DNA from: Methylohalobius sp964654415
Lineage (GTDB): Bacteria; Pseudomonadota; Gammaproteobacteria; Methylococcales; Methylothermaceae
Reading direction: 5' to 3'
Length of the DNA stretch: 24,347 bases
NCBI GenBank assembly: GCA_964654415.1
Contig: CAZZIP010000020.1
Coordinates: 1-24,347, forward strand
The position numbers were made by a program, and so were the translations under genes. Each line of letters begins with the position of its first letter. The first letter of the stretch is position 1. This document shows positions 14,060 through 20,390 of the stretch, piece by piece. A model generated the notes under the pieces. The model was not told the origin of the DNA, ran no database searches, and saw nothing but the letters and a program-made list of their open reading frames with translations.

Positions 14060-14770
14060 ATGACACGATCTGCTGCAGCGGTAAATATGCCGGCGGTCGA
14101 TTCAGGCTTGCTGATGGACTCGCGCGGACGCACGGTGATCGGCCAAAATGACAACCGACTGCCTGACGGGTGCACCAAACTCTCCGAGGATGTGCAGCTT
14201 ACCGTCCACGCGGGGAGAGCGTTTGCCAAGTTTCCAGGCGTTGTCTATGGATATAGCGACGCTGAATGGCACGTCAAGCCGTGTGCCCGCTTGACGGTGA
14301 CTTTGATCAACGACGATCAGGTCAGACACCAATGGGTGGTTAGCGGATTGCCTAAAGAACTTTATCCTAAAGGGGTGTTCGCCTTGGAGGCTTCGGGTGG
14401 CGAGGAAGTGACAGGGACGTTTATTCTACCTCCGCAAGATAGGAGCTATCCGGTTAGTTCTGAGGTTCATCAGCAACCTCAAGTGATTACCTCGCGGTTG
14501 ATCGTCGGCGAGGGGAACGCCTTCCTTCCTGCTTTTCCAGATTCCAATTCCCAGCCTCTATTCTCAGGGATGTTAGTATTGGGATTCGTGGCCGGAGTCC
14601 TAGGGGCACCTTACCTGTTGGAATGGTTTGGCAGGCGTTTCTTTGGCATGAAAGGGAAGGAGCTAAGTGGCTATTTATTTAGCCGTTTGGTGGATCTGAT
14701 GTGTCTATTTGTCCAGGCGGTTACCTCGGTCTTGCAGCTCTTTGGATTGAGGAAAAAGCCTTCTAGCTGA
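14060..14770 (+). CDS. Cupredoxin-fold membrane protein, ligand motifs lost; third gene of the trio
   Basis: Residues 40-160 of this 236-residue protein resemble the third cupredoxin domain of the same oxidase family, with DNRLPDGC, DAEWHVKPCARLTVTLIND, VRHQW, LYPKGVFALEASGG and TGTFILPP. The type 1 copper signature usually seen after the last segment (an HC pair, then His and Met) reads SSEVHQQPQVI here, so the Cys and most ligands are missing. A membrane span lies at about 167-190 followed by basic residues, and a second hydrophobic helix at about 206-228. No signal peptide is visible, and an in-frame stop at 14045 excludes a longer N-terminus. The ATG is one base after the preceding stop, so translation is coupled. 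Confidence 0.78.
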   Translation: MTRSAAAVNMPAVDSGLLMDSRGRTVIGQNDNRLPDGCTKLSEDVQLTVHAGRAFAKFPGVVYGYSDAEWHVKPCARLTVTLINDDQVRHQWVVSGLPKELYPKGVFALEASGGEEVTGTFILPPQDRSYPVSSEVHQQPQVITSRLIVGEGNAFLPAFPDSNSQPLFSGMLVLGFVAGVLGAPYLLEWFGRRFFGMKGKELSGYLFSRLVDLMCLFVQAVTSVLQLFGLRKKPSS

Positions 14771-14792
14771 GAGGCCGTCCCTGGCCGATGGT

Positions 14793-16076
14793 CTAGTGGT
14801 ATAAGGCTTTGGCTCCAAAGCGCATCAAATGAGGTCGCCCCAATTTTTCCTGGATGAAATCGACGGCAAATAAAGGAATCAGCTGTTTGCCGTCGAAGCG
14901 GAAGGCTTTGACGAACTGCTCGTTGTCTTTCCCCCGTTTGTCCCATTTGGATAGCAGCGAAGAGCTGAAATAAACTCTCTCTCCATCCCAACTTTGAGAC
15001 ACCATGTTGACCTGAGCGCCGATTTTCGTGCGGTAAACTTCTTTGGGCGCGAACGGGTTGGAGATGTCAAACAGATGAGCGCTGCCGTCGGCGAAGGTAG
15101 TGACCCAGAGCCTCTTGTCTTGGCTGTCGATGGAAATGTCCACCGGCAGCGGTGTATTCTCGGGCTCGCCGATGTCGGCGACGGCTTTGGCCTGCCAGTT
15201 CCCTTGTGGGTCCAGATAGATCAGCCACAGCTTGGCGGTCAGAGCGGTGCTGGTGAAACAGTAATTGTGATCTGGCTGCCAAGCGCAGCGGATTTCCAAA
15301 GGCGCGCCCGGAACGTCGAAGATCAGCTTGGGGCGGCGGTCGCTCAAGTTCCACACCACCATGGTGTTGCCAAACTCCTGCATCGCTTGGGTGTCTTTGA
15401 TCAGCTCACCGAAATCGCGCATGTAGTTCTTGTGGCCGGTAAAAGATGAAGTCAACAGGATGCCCAGGCGCGGAAGGGAGCGCACGTCATAGCCATAGCC
15501 GTCGGCGTACTTACCGGTTTTGCGCGCGCCGCGCAGATTGTCATCGCTTGGCATCCAATAGGTGGCCAGGTACTGGCCGTCGTGGGTGTATTCTACCAGC
15601 GCGGTGCGGCCGCCTAAGTCCTTGCTATTGGACAGGCCGCTGATGAGCATGCGGCCGGGGAGTGGATAAAAGGTATGAGGCCCGACCACTCCACCGCTTT
15701 TTTCTACGAAATCATCGATAGTCTTGACCAGCTTCGGTTTGGCCGGATTGGTATGGACGTCGAAAATGAAAATCTTGTTGGTGTCAAGTCCCCCTGCCCA
15801 CAGGTATTTGCGATCCTCGGTAAAATCGGCGTGATGGGCCTCGTGACGGCCGCCGACCGAGACCGTGTGAATTACCTTGCCGAAGTTTTGCGATTTGGGG
15901 TTGGCGTCTATGGTGACCAGCTTGTCCGATTCGTCTCCTAATCCTTCCATACCTAAGGTCCAGACGTAGATGAAATCCTCTTGACCGGTGATTTTGGCCA
16001 GATAGGGAGGAAGCGGAGTTTCATCGCCCCAAACCGTGGAGAACCACGAGATGAGCAAGAAAGATACCAATCTCAT
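14793..16076 (-). CDS. mtoX: Methanethiol oxidase / selenium-binding protein SBP56 family, periplasmic
   Basis: This protein has 427 residues of the SBP56 seven-bladed propeller family. In Hyphomicrobium the member MtoX oxidises methanethiol to formaldehyde, H2S and H2O2 using copper. A signal peptide at 1-17 (ending STVWG) places it in the periplasm, as for MtoX. Candidate copper-binding histidines are in GRHEAHHADF (H78, H81, H82), GPHTFYP (H134), TGHKNYMRDF (H215) and RPHLMRFG near the C-terminus. The start overlaps the stop of the ferredoxin gene as ATGA, so it is translationally coupled. The SCO1 and MauG-like partners known beside Hyphomicrobium mtoX are absent. Some SBP56 proteins have other roles, so the substrate is inferred. 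Confidence 0.87.
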   Translation of the reverse strand: MRLVSFLLISWFSTVWGDETPLPPYLAKITGQEDFIYVWTLGMEGLGDESDKLVTIDANPKSQNFGKVIHTVSVGGRHEAHHADFTEDRKYLWAGGLDTNKIFIFDVHTNPAKPKLVKTIDDFVEKSGGVVGPHTFYPLPGRMLISGLSNSKDLGGRTALVEYTHDGQYLATYWMPSDDNLRGARKTGKYADGYGYDVRSLPRLGILLTSSFTGHKNYMRDFGELIKDTQAMQEFGNTMVVWNLSDRRPKLIFDVPGAPLEIRCAWQPDHNYCFTSTALTAKLWLIYLDPQGNWQAKAVADIGEPENTPLPVDISIDSQDKRLWVTTFADGSAHLFDISNPFAPKEVYRTKIGAQVNMVSQSWDGERVYFSSSLLSKWDKRGKDNEQFVKAFRFDGKQLIPLFAVDFIQEKLGRPHLMRFGAKALYH

Positions 16077-16282
16077 GACATAACCTCTTGATTAATCGAT
16101 GATTCCCTAAGCTGCAGGGCGCCAGAAGGGCAGCGGGCGACCACTGCCATGATTGCCTGTGGCTCGGCTGCACTGGGATCGACCTGCAGCCGCCCGTTTT
16201 CGACCCGGAATACCTCGGGCAAGCTCTTTACGCAGATTCCAGCATGACAGCAGAGAGCCTCGTTCCACCCGACTTCTAGCAT
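16073..16282 (-). CDS. Small divergent [4Fe-4S] mono-cluster ferredoxin (YjdI/Fer4_19 type)
   Basis: The 69-residue protein has CCHAGICVKSLPEVF (C11, C12, C17) and ARCPSGAL (C50). This is the pattern of the (4Fe-4S) mono-cluster domain seen in YjdI-like proteins. No signal peptide is present, so it is cytoplasmic. It overlaps the upstream DUF4242 gene by 7 bases and mtoX by 4 bases, giving a tightly coupled three-gene operon. Its redox partner is unknown. Because MtoX is exported, a direct electron transfer between the two is unlikely. Confidence 0.85.
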   Translation of the reverse strand: MLEVGWNEALCCHAGICVKSLPEVFRVENGRLQVDPSAAEPQAIMAVVARCPSGALQLRESSINQEVMS

Positions 16283-16560
16283 GGTTTACCCTCAGCGGTA
16301 GTTGGATCGATGATGGCTTTAACTTCGCTGATCCGATCGGCCGGGAAACCTCCTTGCTTGGCATGCTCGCGGATCGCTTCCTCGTCGGGAGCGATATAGA
16401 TGCAGTAGACCTTGTCTTGGGTGACGAAACTCTCCACCCACTGGATCTGAGGTCCCATCTGGTTGAGAATCCCACAAGACTTCTGCGAAATGGCTTTGAG
16501 TTCCTCTGGAGAGAGCTTACCGGCACCGGGGATTTCGCGTTCGATCACATATTTAGGCAT
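16276..16560 (-). CDS. DUF4242 (SCO4226-type) small protein
   Basis: This 94-residue protein begins MPKYVIEREIPGAGKLS and contains WVESFVTQDKVYCIYIAPD and EHAKQGGFPADRISEV, typical of the DUF4242 ferredoxin-like-fold family. One Streptomyces member, SCO4226, is a nickel-binding protein; most have no known role. The first gene of the operon with the ferredoxin and mtoX, it has an excellent ribosome site, AAAGGAGGT, 5 bases before the ATG. A palindromic operator shared with the repressor gene lies 27 bp upstream (16587-16598). Confidence 0.88.
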   Translation of the reverse strand: MPKYVIEREIPGAGKLSPEELKAISQKSCGILNQMGPQIQWVESFVTQDKVYCIYIAPDEEAIREHAKQGGFPADRISEVKAIIDPTTAEGKPC

Positions 16561-16580
16561 GATGACCTCCTTTGGGGTTG

Positions 16581-16598
16581 ATTAAAACGACCGGTCAT
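16581..16598 (-). promoter_or_regulatory. Repressor operator and -10 region of the DUF4242-ferredoxin-mtoX operon
   Basis: On the minus strand ATGACCGGTCGT (16598-16587) is directly followed by TTTAAT (16586-16581), a 5/6 match to a -10 box. The core GACCGGTC is a perfect palindrome. The identical 12-mer, in the opposite orientation, precedes the adjacent TetR-family gene. Binding there would block polymerase. No convincing -35 box is visible, although CAGCTG or a TTGGCT further up could serve. Confidence 0.78.
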
Positions 16599-16617
16599 TT
16601 TTCAGCTGAGCCAAAAA

Positions 16618-17211
16618 TTAACCGGGCAAAGTCTGTTCAAAAATATGGCGTACAAAGGCATAAAGCGGCTTTGGCGAGCGTTCTACCTTCATCCGCAATA
16701 AAGCGCCTTGCCAGTAGTCCACCATCAGGTCGGCCAGTTCCAAGGCACTTAAGTCGTTGCGCACTTTTCCTTGGCTTTGGGCCTGCTCCAGGCCTTGTCG
16801 AATCTTGTCCCGGTAGCGATCCACCGCTTCTTTAAGCGCCTGGCGGCAGGTTTCGCTGGTGTCGCCGATTTCTCCCATCAGATTGCCGAGCAAACAGCCG
16901 CCTTTGAAGTCATTGTGGATCGCTTCCTGGATCAAAGCTTCGAAATAATTGCGCAAGCCGACCACCGGGTCTGATCCAGGAGATAAGAAATTCTCCAGTT
17001 GCGTAATGAACGGTTCGATGTAATGGCGGATGACCTCAGCGCCGAAGGACTCCTTGTTGGGGAAATAATTGTAAAAAGACCCCTTGGGGATGTTCACGGA
17101 AGCCGAAATTTCCTGGATGCCGGTGCCGTGATAGCCGCGTTCCATGAGCAGGCGTACGCCCTGATCGAGCAGTTTTTTTAGATTGTGGCGTTTGCGAAGG
17201 TCGCGCTGCAT
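16618..17211 (-). CDS. TetR/AcrR-family repressor, NemR-like redox/electrophile sensor
   Basis: The protein has 197 residues with the start at 17211. An N-terminal helix-turn-helix (TGIQEISASVNIPKGSFYNYF, in two parts near 30-50) is followed by a ligand domain with GGCLLGNLMGEIGD. Aligned with my memory of E. coli NemR (199 residues), C106 and K175 fall at exactly the same positions. In NemR these two residues form the reversible bond that senses bleach and electrophiles. A second cysteine is C122. An upstream in-frame ATG at 17250 is less likely because the operator would then be coding. Twin operators flank the gene, indicating control of itself and of the mtoX operon. Confidence 0.85.
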   Translation of the reverse strand: MQRDLRKRHNLKKLLDQGVRLLMERGYHGTGIQEISASVNIPKGSFYNYFPNKESFGAEVIRHYIEPFITQLENFLSPGSDPVVGLRNYFEALIQEAIHNDFKGGCLLGNLMGEIGDTSETCRQALKEAVDRYRDKIRQGLEQAQSQGKVRNDLSALELADLMVDYWQGALLRMKVERSPKPLYAFVRHIFEQTLPG

Positions 17212-17218
17212 GATAAAA

Positions 17219-17247
17219 ATGATATGACCGGTCGTCTTGAATTGCAA
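17219..17247 (-). promoter_or_regulatory. Promoter and operator of the TetR-family gene
   Basis: On the minus strand TTGCAA (17247-17242), a 17-base spacer and TATCAT (17224-17219) form a good sigma-70 promoter. The operator ACGACCGGTCAT (17235-17224) fills the downstream half of the spacer and touches the -10, the classic position for self-repression. The predicted transcript start (about 17212) practically coincides with the ATG at 17211, so the message may be leaderless, consistent with the lack of a Shine-Dalgarno sequence. Confidence 0.7.
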
Positions 17248-17278
17248 CAAGATATTTTATCTGTTCTCGTAGAAGACT

Positions 17279-18058
17279 TCAGTCTTCCGCAGCGACCCGC
17301 ACCCACGCTGGCGGGGTTAATGCGCTTCGAATCCGGGCCGGCAAGGAACGAATGCTGTTCCATTGGTCGATTAGCCAGCTGGCGCCGCCTATAGCCACCG
17401 CATCGACCAAACAGTACCAGGCAGCTACACCGCTTGGCGGATTGCCTTGGGGCAAGGACAAGACCGGATCCACCTCGACCCATCTCCAAGTCCCAAGGGC
17501 GGTCCCGATGAGCTCTAGATGCGTGGTGACAAAAAACGCGCCCAAATAAACCAAAGGCGCCCGGCCCCATAGGACGCAAGGTAGGTAGGCCAGAAATAGC
17601 AGCATCCCAATCCAATCGCTGCGTTCGGCAAAGGTCACTCCCCATAAAGACCATAAACCCATCGTTGTTAGGACTCCCCACAGAATCAGGCGCTGTAGCG
17701 CTTGAAAGATCGGTGAACGGGCCAGAGCAACCGCGGTCAGATAAACCATGCCGTGTCCGGGAGGGACATAGGCGGGGAGATTATGAAAATAATAGATATA
17801 GCCTTCCATTAGCCCGGAGGCAAAATGCTCGCCCAAGGTGGCAAACAAAACCGCGATCAAGACTTGCAAGCGAACTGGACCAGTCTCCCAAATCAATAAG
17901 CCGATCAGAACCACCCAGGCGCATTTTCCCAGTGCGTTTTGTAATGCCAGATCGTGTAGCGAGTCGAGGTATAAGCAGAGGGCGATCCCGACGAAAGTGA
18001 TCCCAGCGATGATTAGGTCGTGGAGGCTGGTTTTGATGGAATGCCGTAACATTAACAT
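17279..18058 (-). CDS. Multi-pass inner-membrane protein of unknown function
   Basis: The 259-residue protein is very hydrophobic, with about seven or eight predicted membrane spans. A conserved-looking loop EGYIYYFHNLPAYVPPGHG near 85-103 contains His and Pro residues that could line a site in the membrane. I have a vague memory of similar conserved hypotheticals in actinobacteria and methanotrophs, but no function. Two ATGs (18058, 18052) are possible; GGAGGAA lies upstream. It ends 67 bases before the TetR-family gene on the same strand and lies upstream of that gene's own promoter. It may be an independent unit. It is divergent from the gene at 18216. Confidence 0.8.
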   Translation of the reverse strand: MLMLRHSIKTSLHDLIIAGITFVGIALCLYLDSLHDLALQNALGKCAWVVLIGLLIWETGPVRLQVLIAVLFATLGEHFASGLMEGYIYYFHNLPAYVPPGHGMVYLTAVALARSPIFQALQRLILWGVLTTMGLWSLWGVTFAERSDWIGMLLFLAYLPCVLWGRAPLVYLGAFFVTTHLELIGTALGTWRWVEVDPVLSLPQGNPPSGVAAWYCLVDAVAIGGASWLIDQWNSIRSLPARIRSALTPPAWVRVAAED

Positions 18059-18094
18059 TATGCAGACTTCCTCCCGATATCGTCTCTGAAAGAC

Positions 18095-18112
18095 CCATAG
18101 TTTAAGCTATGG
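18095..18112. promoter_or_regulatory. Dyad between two divergent membrane-protein genes
   Basis: CCATAG-TTTAAG-CTATGG is a perfect 6-bp inverted repeat with a 6-base centre. It lies in the 157-base divergent gap between the genes ending their 5' sides at 18058 and 18216. It may be an operator or a leader hairpin. The rest of the gap is AT-rich, and I find no convincing promoter pair in it. Confidence 0.35.
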
Positions 18113-18215
18113 CCTGTTGTACTCTAAAATTGGCTGACGGGTGTGGTCAAAATAAAAGCGAATCGGTATGCTTGCTCTTGCGGAGAATGAAGAACTTTAG
18201 AGGGTCGATTCAGCT

Positions 18216-18671
18216 ATGTGGCAGAAATTATTAAAAAACAAATATTCATTACTGCTTTGGGCGGTTTATGTCATCGCTTTGTACGTGATTCTCAATAAGG
18301 CAATCGTGCCGTTTGCGCTCAGCGTAGCCAACAGCGAGCTGTTTGTGGGTGATGCTTCGCAGGGAGGTGAGCCAACCCAAGTGCACGACGACCGTACCGC
18401 GATGGCATTATTACAATGCAACCGTTTTGTCCAGGATAAATTCGACGAAAAGGTAACGCTCGCTTTCGAGAACGCAGCTTATCAGGCCTGGGATATTGGC
18501 TTTGGTCGATTTTTGATCAAATCTCAGGTAACTGTGAATGAGCCTGACGCAGCCGCAGTCCGCAAGAACTATGTATGTGAACTAAAGCACACGGGCGGGG
18601 ATCTGGCCGAGCATTCCAATTGGAAGCTACAAGGTCTGTCTTTAACCGATATCAACGTCGCTGCTCCTTGA
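18216..18671 (+). CDS. Small single-span membrane protein of unknown function
   Basis: The 151-residue protein starts MWQKLLKNK and has one hydrophobic span at about 10-34, with a basic cytoplasmic N-terminus. The remaining 115 residues are probably periplasmic. This part contains C68 and C122 (LLQCNRF and YVCELKH), which could form a disulfide. I do not recognise a family. GAGGG about 10 bases upstream is a weak ribosome site. It is followed after about 15 bases by a good terminator shared with the convergent Tim44-domain gene. Confidence 0.75.
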   Translation: MWQKLLKNKYSLLLWAVYVIALYVILNKAIVPFALSVANSELFVGDASQGGEPTQVHDDRTAMALLQCNRFVQDKFDEKVTLAFENAAYQAWDIGFGRFLIKSQVTVNEPDAAAVRKNYVCELKHTGGDLAEHSNWKLQGLSLTDINVAAP

Positions 18672-18677
18672 TTTTGG

Positions 18678-18709
18678 GGAAAAGTGCCGCAGGAATGCGG
18701 CGCTTTGTT
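18678..18709. terminator. Bidirectional intrinsic terminator
   Basis: GCCGCA-GGAA-TGCGGC (18686-18701) forms a strong stem with a 4-base loop. It is flanked by an A-rich run on the left (GGGGAAAAG) and CTTTGTT on the right, so it can act on both strands. It sits between two convergent genes that end at 18671 and 18709. Confidence 0.8.
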
Positions 18710-19596
18710 CAGCCTTCGATTTGTTGGATTCCGTCTAACCGCCAACTGGGGTTGAAGCCAAACTTGGCGCGGACGAAGTGCCAAATTTCCTCGATTTGTT
18801 CTGGATCTCGTTGATCTTCCCTAATCAAGGCGGTGAACAAAACTGCCGCCGTCTGAGTGTCTGAGGTCTCTTGGTAATCTAAAAGCTGAGCTTTAAGCGC
18901 CAATACCTCAACCGGACCGACCCCCTCGGTTTCCTTTTGGATTTTGATTTCCATGAAGGCTTCATCGGTAGTCAGTCCGCGAATATCGGCTAATTCTCCT
19001 TGACTCCAGGCCGCTTGCAGTTGTCGGAAGATTTGTTTGGCCTGCTCGAGAAACCCCTCCACGTCGAAATCGGCAGGCGTATCCACCAGTGCTGAAGAGG
19101 CCTGGTTGGGGTTGCTTCGGTTGAACAATAGATCGGTATCGAAAGGGCGGGTGGTAAATTCCTCCGCCCCAGGGGTGGTTACTCCCGCAGAGTAATAAGG
19201 TGCTTCCTCCACCGGTCTAGAACGGCGCGCCAGTAATTTGAAGAGAACAAAAGCCAAGCCGCCGAAGACCAAAAGGTCCGCCAGATTCAGATGCTCGAAG
19301 GCGCCGCCTAGGAGCAGCGAACCCAGAAGCCCTCCGACCAGGAGCGGAGCTAGCCAGCCTAGTAGACCGGTGCGATTGGGCAAGGCCTGGTGGTCAGCCT
19401 GCCGGGTTGGTGCTACCTTGGCCGGGCTTATGGCGCGCCTGGGTTGAATCTGCGAGCGTTGATAAGGGCTGCTGTAAGAGGGTTTGCTCCCGAAAGAGCG
19501 GCCGCCACCCAAGCGTTTGGCTTCAGCGTCTCCGAAAGGCGTAATCACCAGGGCTGCGATTAGCAAGGTCAATAAAGCAAGGTAGGATTTAGGCAT
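18709..19596 (-). CDS. Tim44-like domain protein, exported and membrane-associated
   Basis: The 295-residue protein begins MPKSYLALLTLLIAALV with a signal peptide or anchor ending near FGDAEA. The family segment KRLGGGRSFGSKPSYSSPYQ and a low-complexity stretch follow. A hydrophobic region at about 79-120 is rich in Gly and Leu and gives one or two spans. The C-terminal 130 residues (DVEGFLEQAKQIFRQLQAAW to the end) match the bacterial Tim44/MBA1-like domain. Its function in bacteria is unknown. The start at 19596 is supported by AGGAG 8 bases upstream; a longer reading frame to 19665 lacks a signal sequence. Confidence 0.88.
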   Translation of the reverse strand: MPKSYLALLTLLIAALVITPFGDAEAKRLGGGRSFGSKPSYSSPYQRSQIQPRRAISPAKVAPTRQADHQALPNRTGLLGWLAPLLVGGLLGSLLLGGAFEHLNLADLLVFGGLAFVLFKLLARRSRPVEEAPYYSAGVTTPGAEEFTTRPFDTDLLFNRSNPNQASSALVDTPADFDVEGFLEQAKQIFRQLQAAWSQGELADIRGLTTDEAFMEIKIQKETEGVGPVEVLALKAQLLDYQETSDTQTAAVLFTALIREDQRDPEQIEEIWHFVRAKFGFNPSWRLDGIQQIEG

Positions 19597-19630
19597 GATG
19601 AGGACTCCTGTCAGTAGTTGATTTAGACTG

Positions 19631-20107
19631 TCATGGGCGTTGCCACAAGCCGCTGCGGCCCCCACTTTTCTCGAGCAGGCGAATGGTGTGCAGAGTCATG
19701 CTGCGGTCTACGCCTTTGCACATATCGTAGATCGTAAGCAGGGCGATCTGGACTGCGGTCAAGGCCTCCATTTCCACCCCAGTGGGTGCAGTGGTCTCCA
19801 CGACCGCAACACAGCGGACGCACGAAGTTTCAGGCTGGGGGATCAAATCCAGTTCCACCTTGGTCAAGTGGATGGGATGACACAGAGGGATTAACTCCGC
19901 TGTCTTCTTGCTTGCCATGATCCCCGCGATGCGGGCAATGCCCAGTACATCGCCTTTCTTGTGGCCGCCTGTAAGGATCAGCTCTAAGGTTGCAGCTTGC
20001 ATGTCGATGTAACCTTCGGCTACGGCTCGGCGTTTGGTGGCGGGTTTGTCGCTTATGTCCACCATGTGAGCCTGGCCTTGGGCATCGAAATGAGTCAGTT
20101 TCATCAT
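19631..20107 (-). CDS. moaC: Cyclic pyranopterin monophosphate synthase MoaC
   Basis: MoaC, together with MoaA, converts GTP to cyclic pyranopterin monophosphate in the first step of molybdenum cofactor synthesis. LTHFDAQGQAHMVDIS, LCHPIHLTKVE, APTGVEMEALTAV and IYDMCKGVDR are family signatures. The two adjacent ATGs at 20107 and 20104 both give about 158 residues; I used the first because the spacing to LTH then matches E. coli. There is no clear ribosome site. It is divergent from moaDE with 49 bases between them. That gap contains TATAAT at 20116, an AT-rich promoter-like patch. Confidence 0.96.
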   Translation of the reverse strand: MMKLTHFDAQGQAHMVDISDKPATKRRAVAEGYIDMQAATLELILTGGHKKGDVLGIARIAGIMASKKTAELIPLCHPIHLTKVELDLIPQPETSCVRCVAVVETTAPTGVEMEALTAVQIALLTIYDMCKGVDRSMTLHTIRLLEKSGGRSGLWQRP

Positions 20108-20156
20108 AATAGCTTTATAATATACCAATTTTCTAGTCTGAGGCAGGGTTAATGTT

Positions 20157-20387
20157 ATGCCAATCCGGGTACGAATGTTTGCGAGCTTGCGCGAACGCTG
20201 GCGCATCGATCAAATCGAATTGCCGACAGACGAGGCACACACCGTCGCCGAGGTGTGGCAAGTATTGACCGGCGAGCCGCTGCCGCAGCAGGTGCTAGCA
20301 GCGGTCAATAGGGAATATGCGCACCCTACGGCGCCGGTCGGAGAAGGCGATGAGGTGGCCTTTTTCCCGCCGGTGACTGGAGGGTGA
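20157..20387 (+). CDS. moaD: Molybdopterin synthase sulfur carrier subunit MoaD
   Basis: MoaD is the ubiquitin-like protein whose C-terminal glycine is thiocarboxylated to deliver sulfur to molybdopterin. The 76 residues begin MPIRVRMFASLRE and end in the required Gly-Gly (PPVTGG), with the VAFFPP strand before it. It is 3 bases from moaE and forms the usual moaDE pair. An out-of-frame ATG at 20152 precedes the true start. The ribosome site is weak. Confidence 0.95.
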   Translation: MPIRVRMFASLRERWRIDQIELPTDEAHTVAEVWQVLTGEPLPQQVLAAVNREYAHPTAPVGEGDEVAFFPPVTGG

Positions 20388-20390
20388 GTC

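Noticed and set aside
14040..14065. Possible frameshift separating one fused oxidase gene into the genes at 12514 and 14060
   Set aside because: The upstream protein ends with its own membrane span and basic tail before a normal stop, so a fusion would place the second domain on the wrong side of the membrane. Related families also have separate genes.
14784..14835. tRNA-like stretch with GGTCTAGTGGTATAAGG and a stem GCTTTGG-CT-CCAAAGC
   Set aside because: It resembles a D arm and anticodon arm, but there is no matching acceptor stem or T arm. Most of it is the 3' coding end of mtoX (AKALYH).
20108..20156. Divergent moaC/moaD promoters around TATAAT at 20116
   Set aside because: The -10-like hexamer is perfect but no acceptable -35 box lies 16-18 bases away on either strand, so it is only mentioned with moaC.
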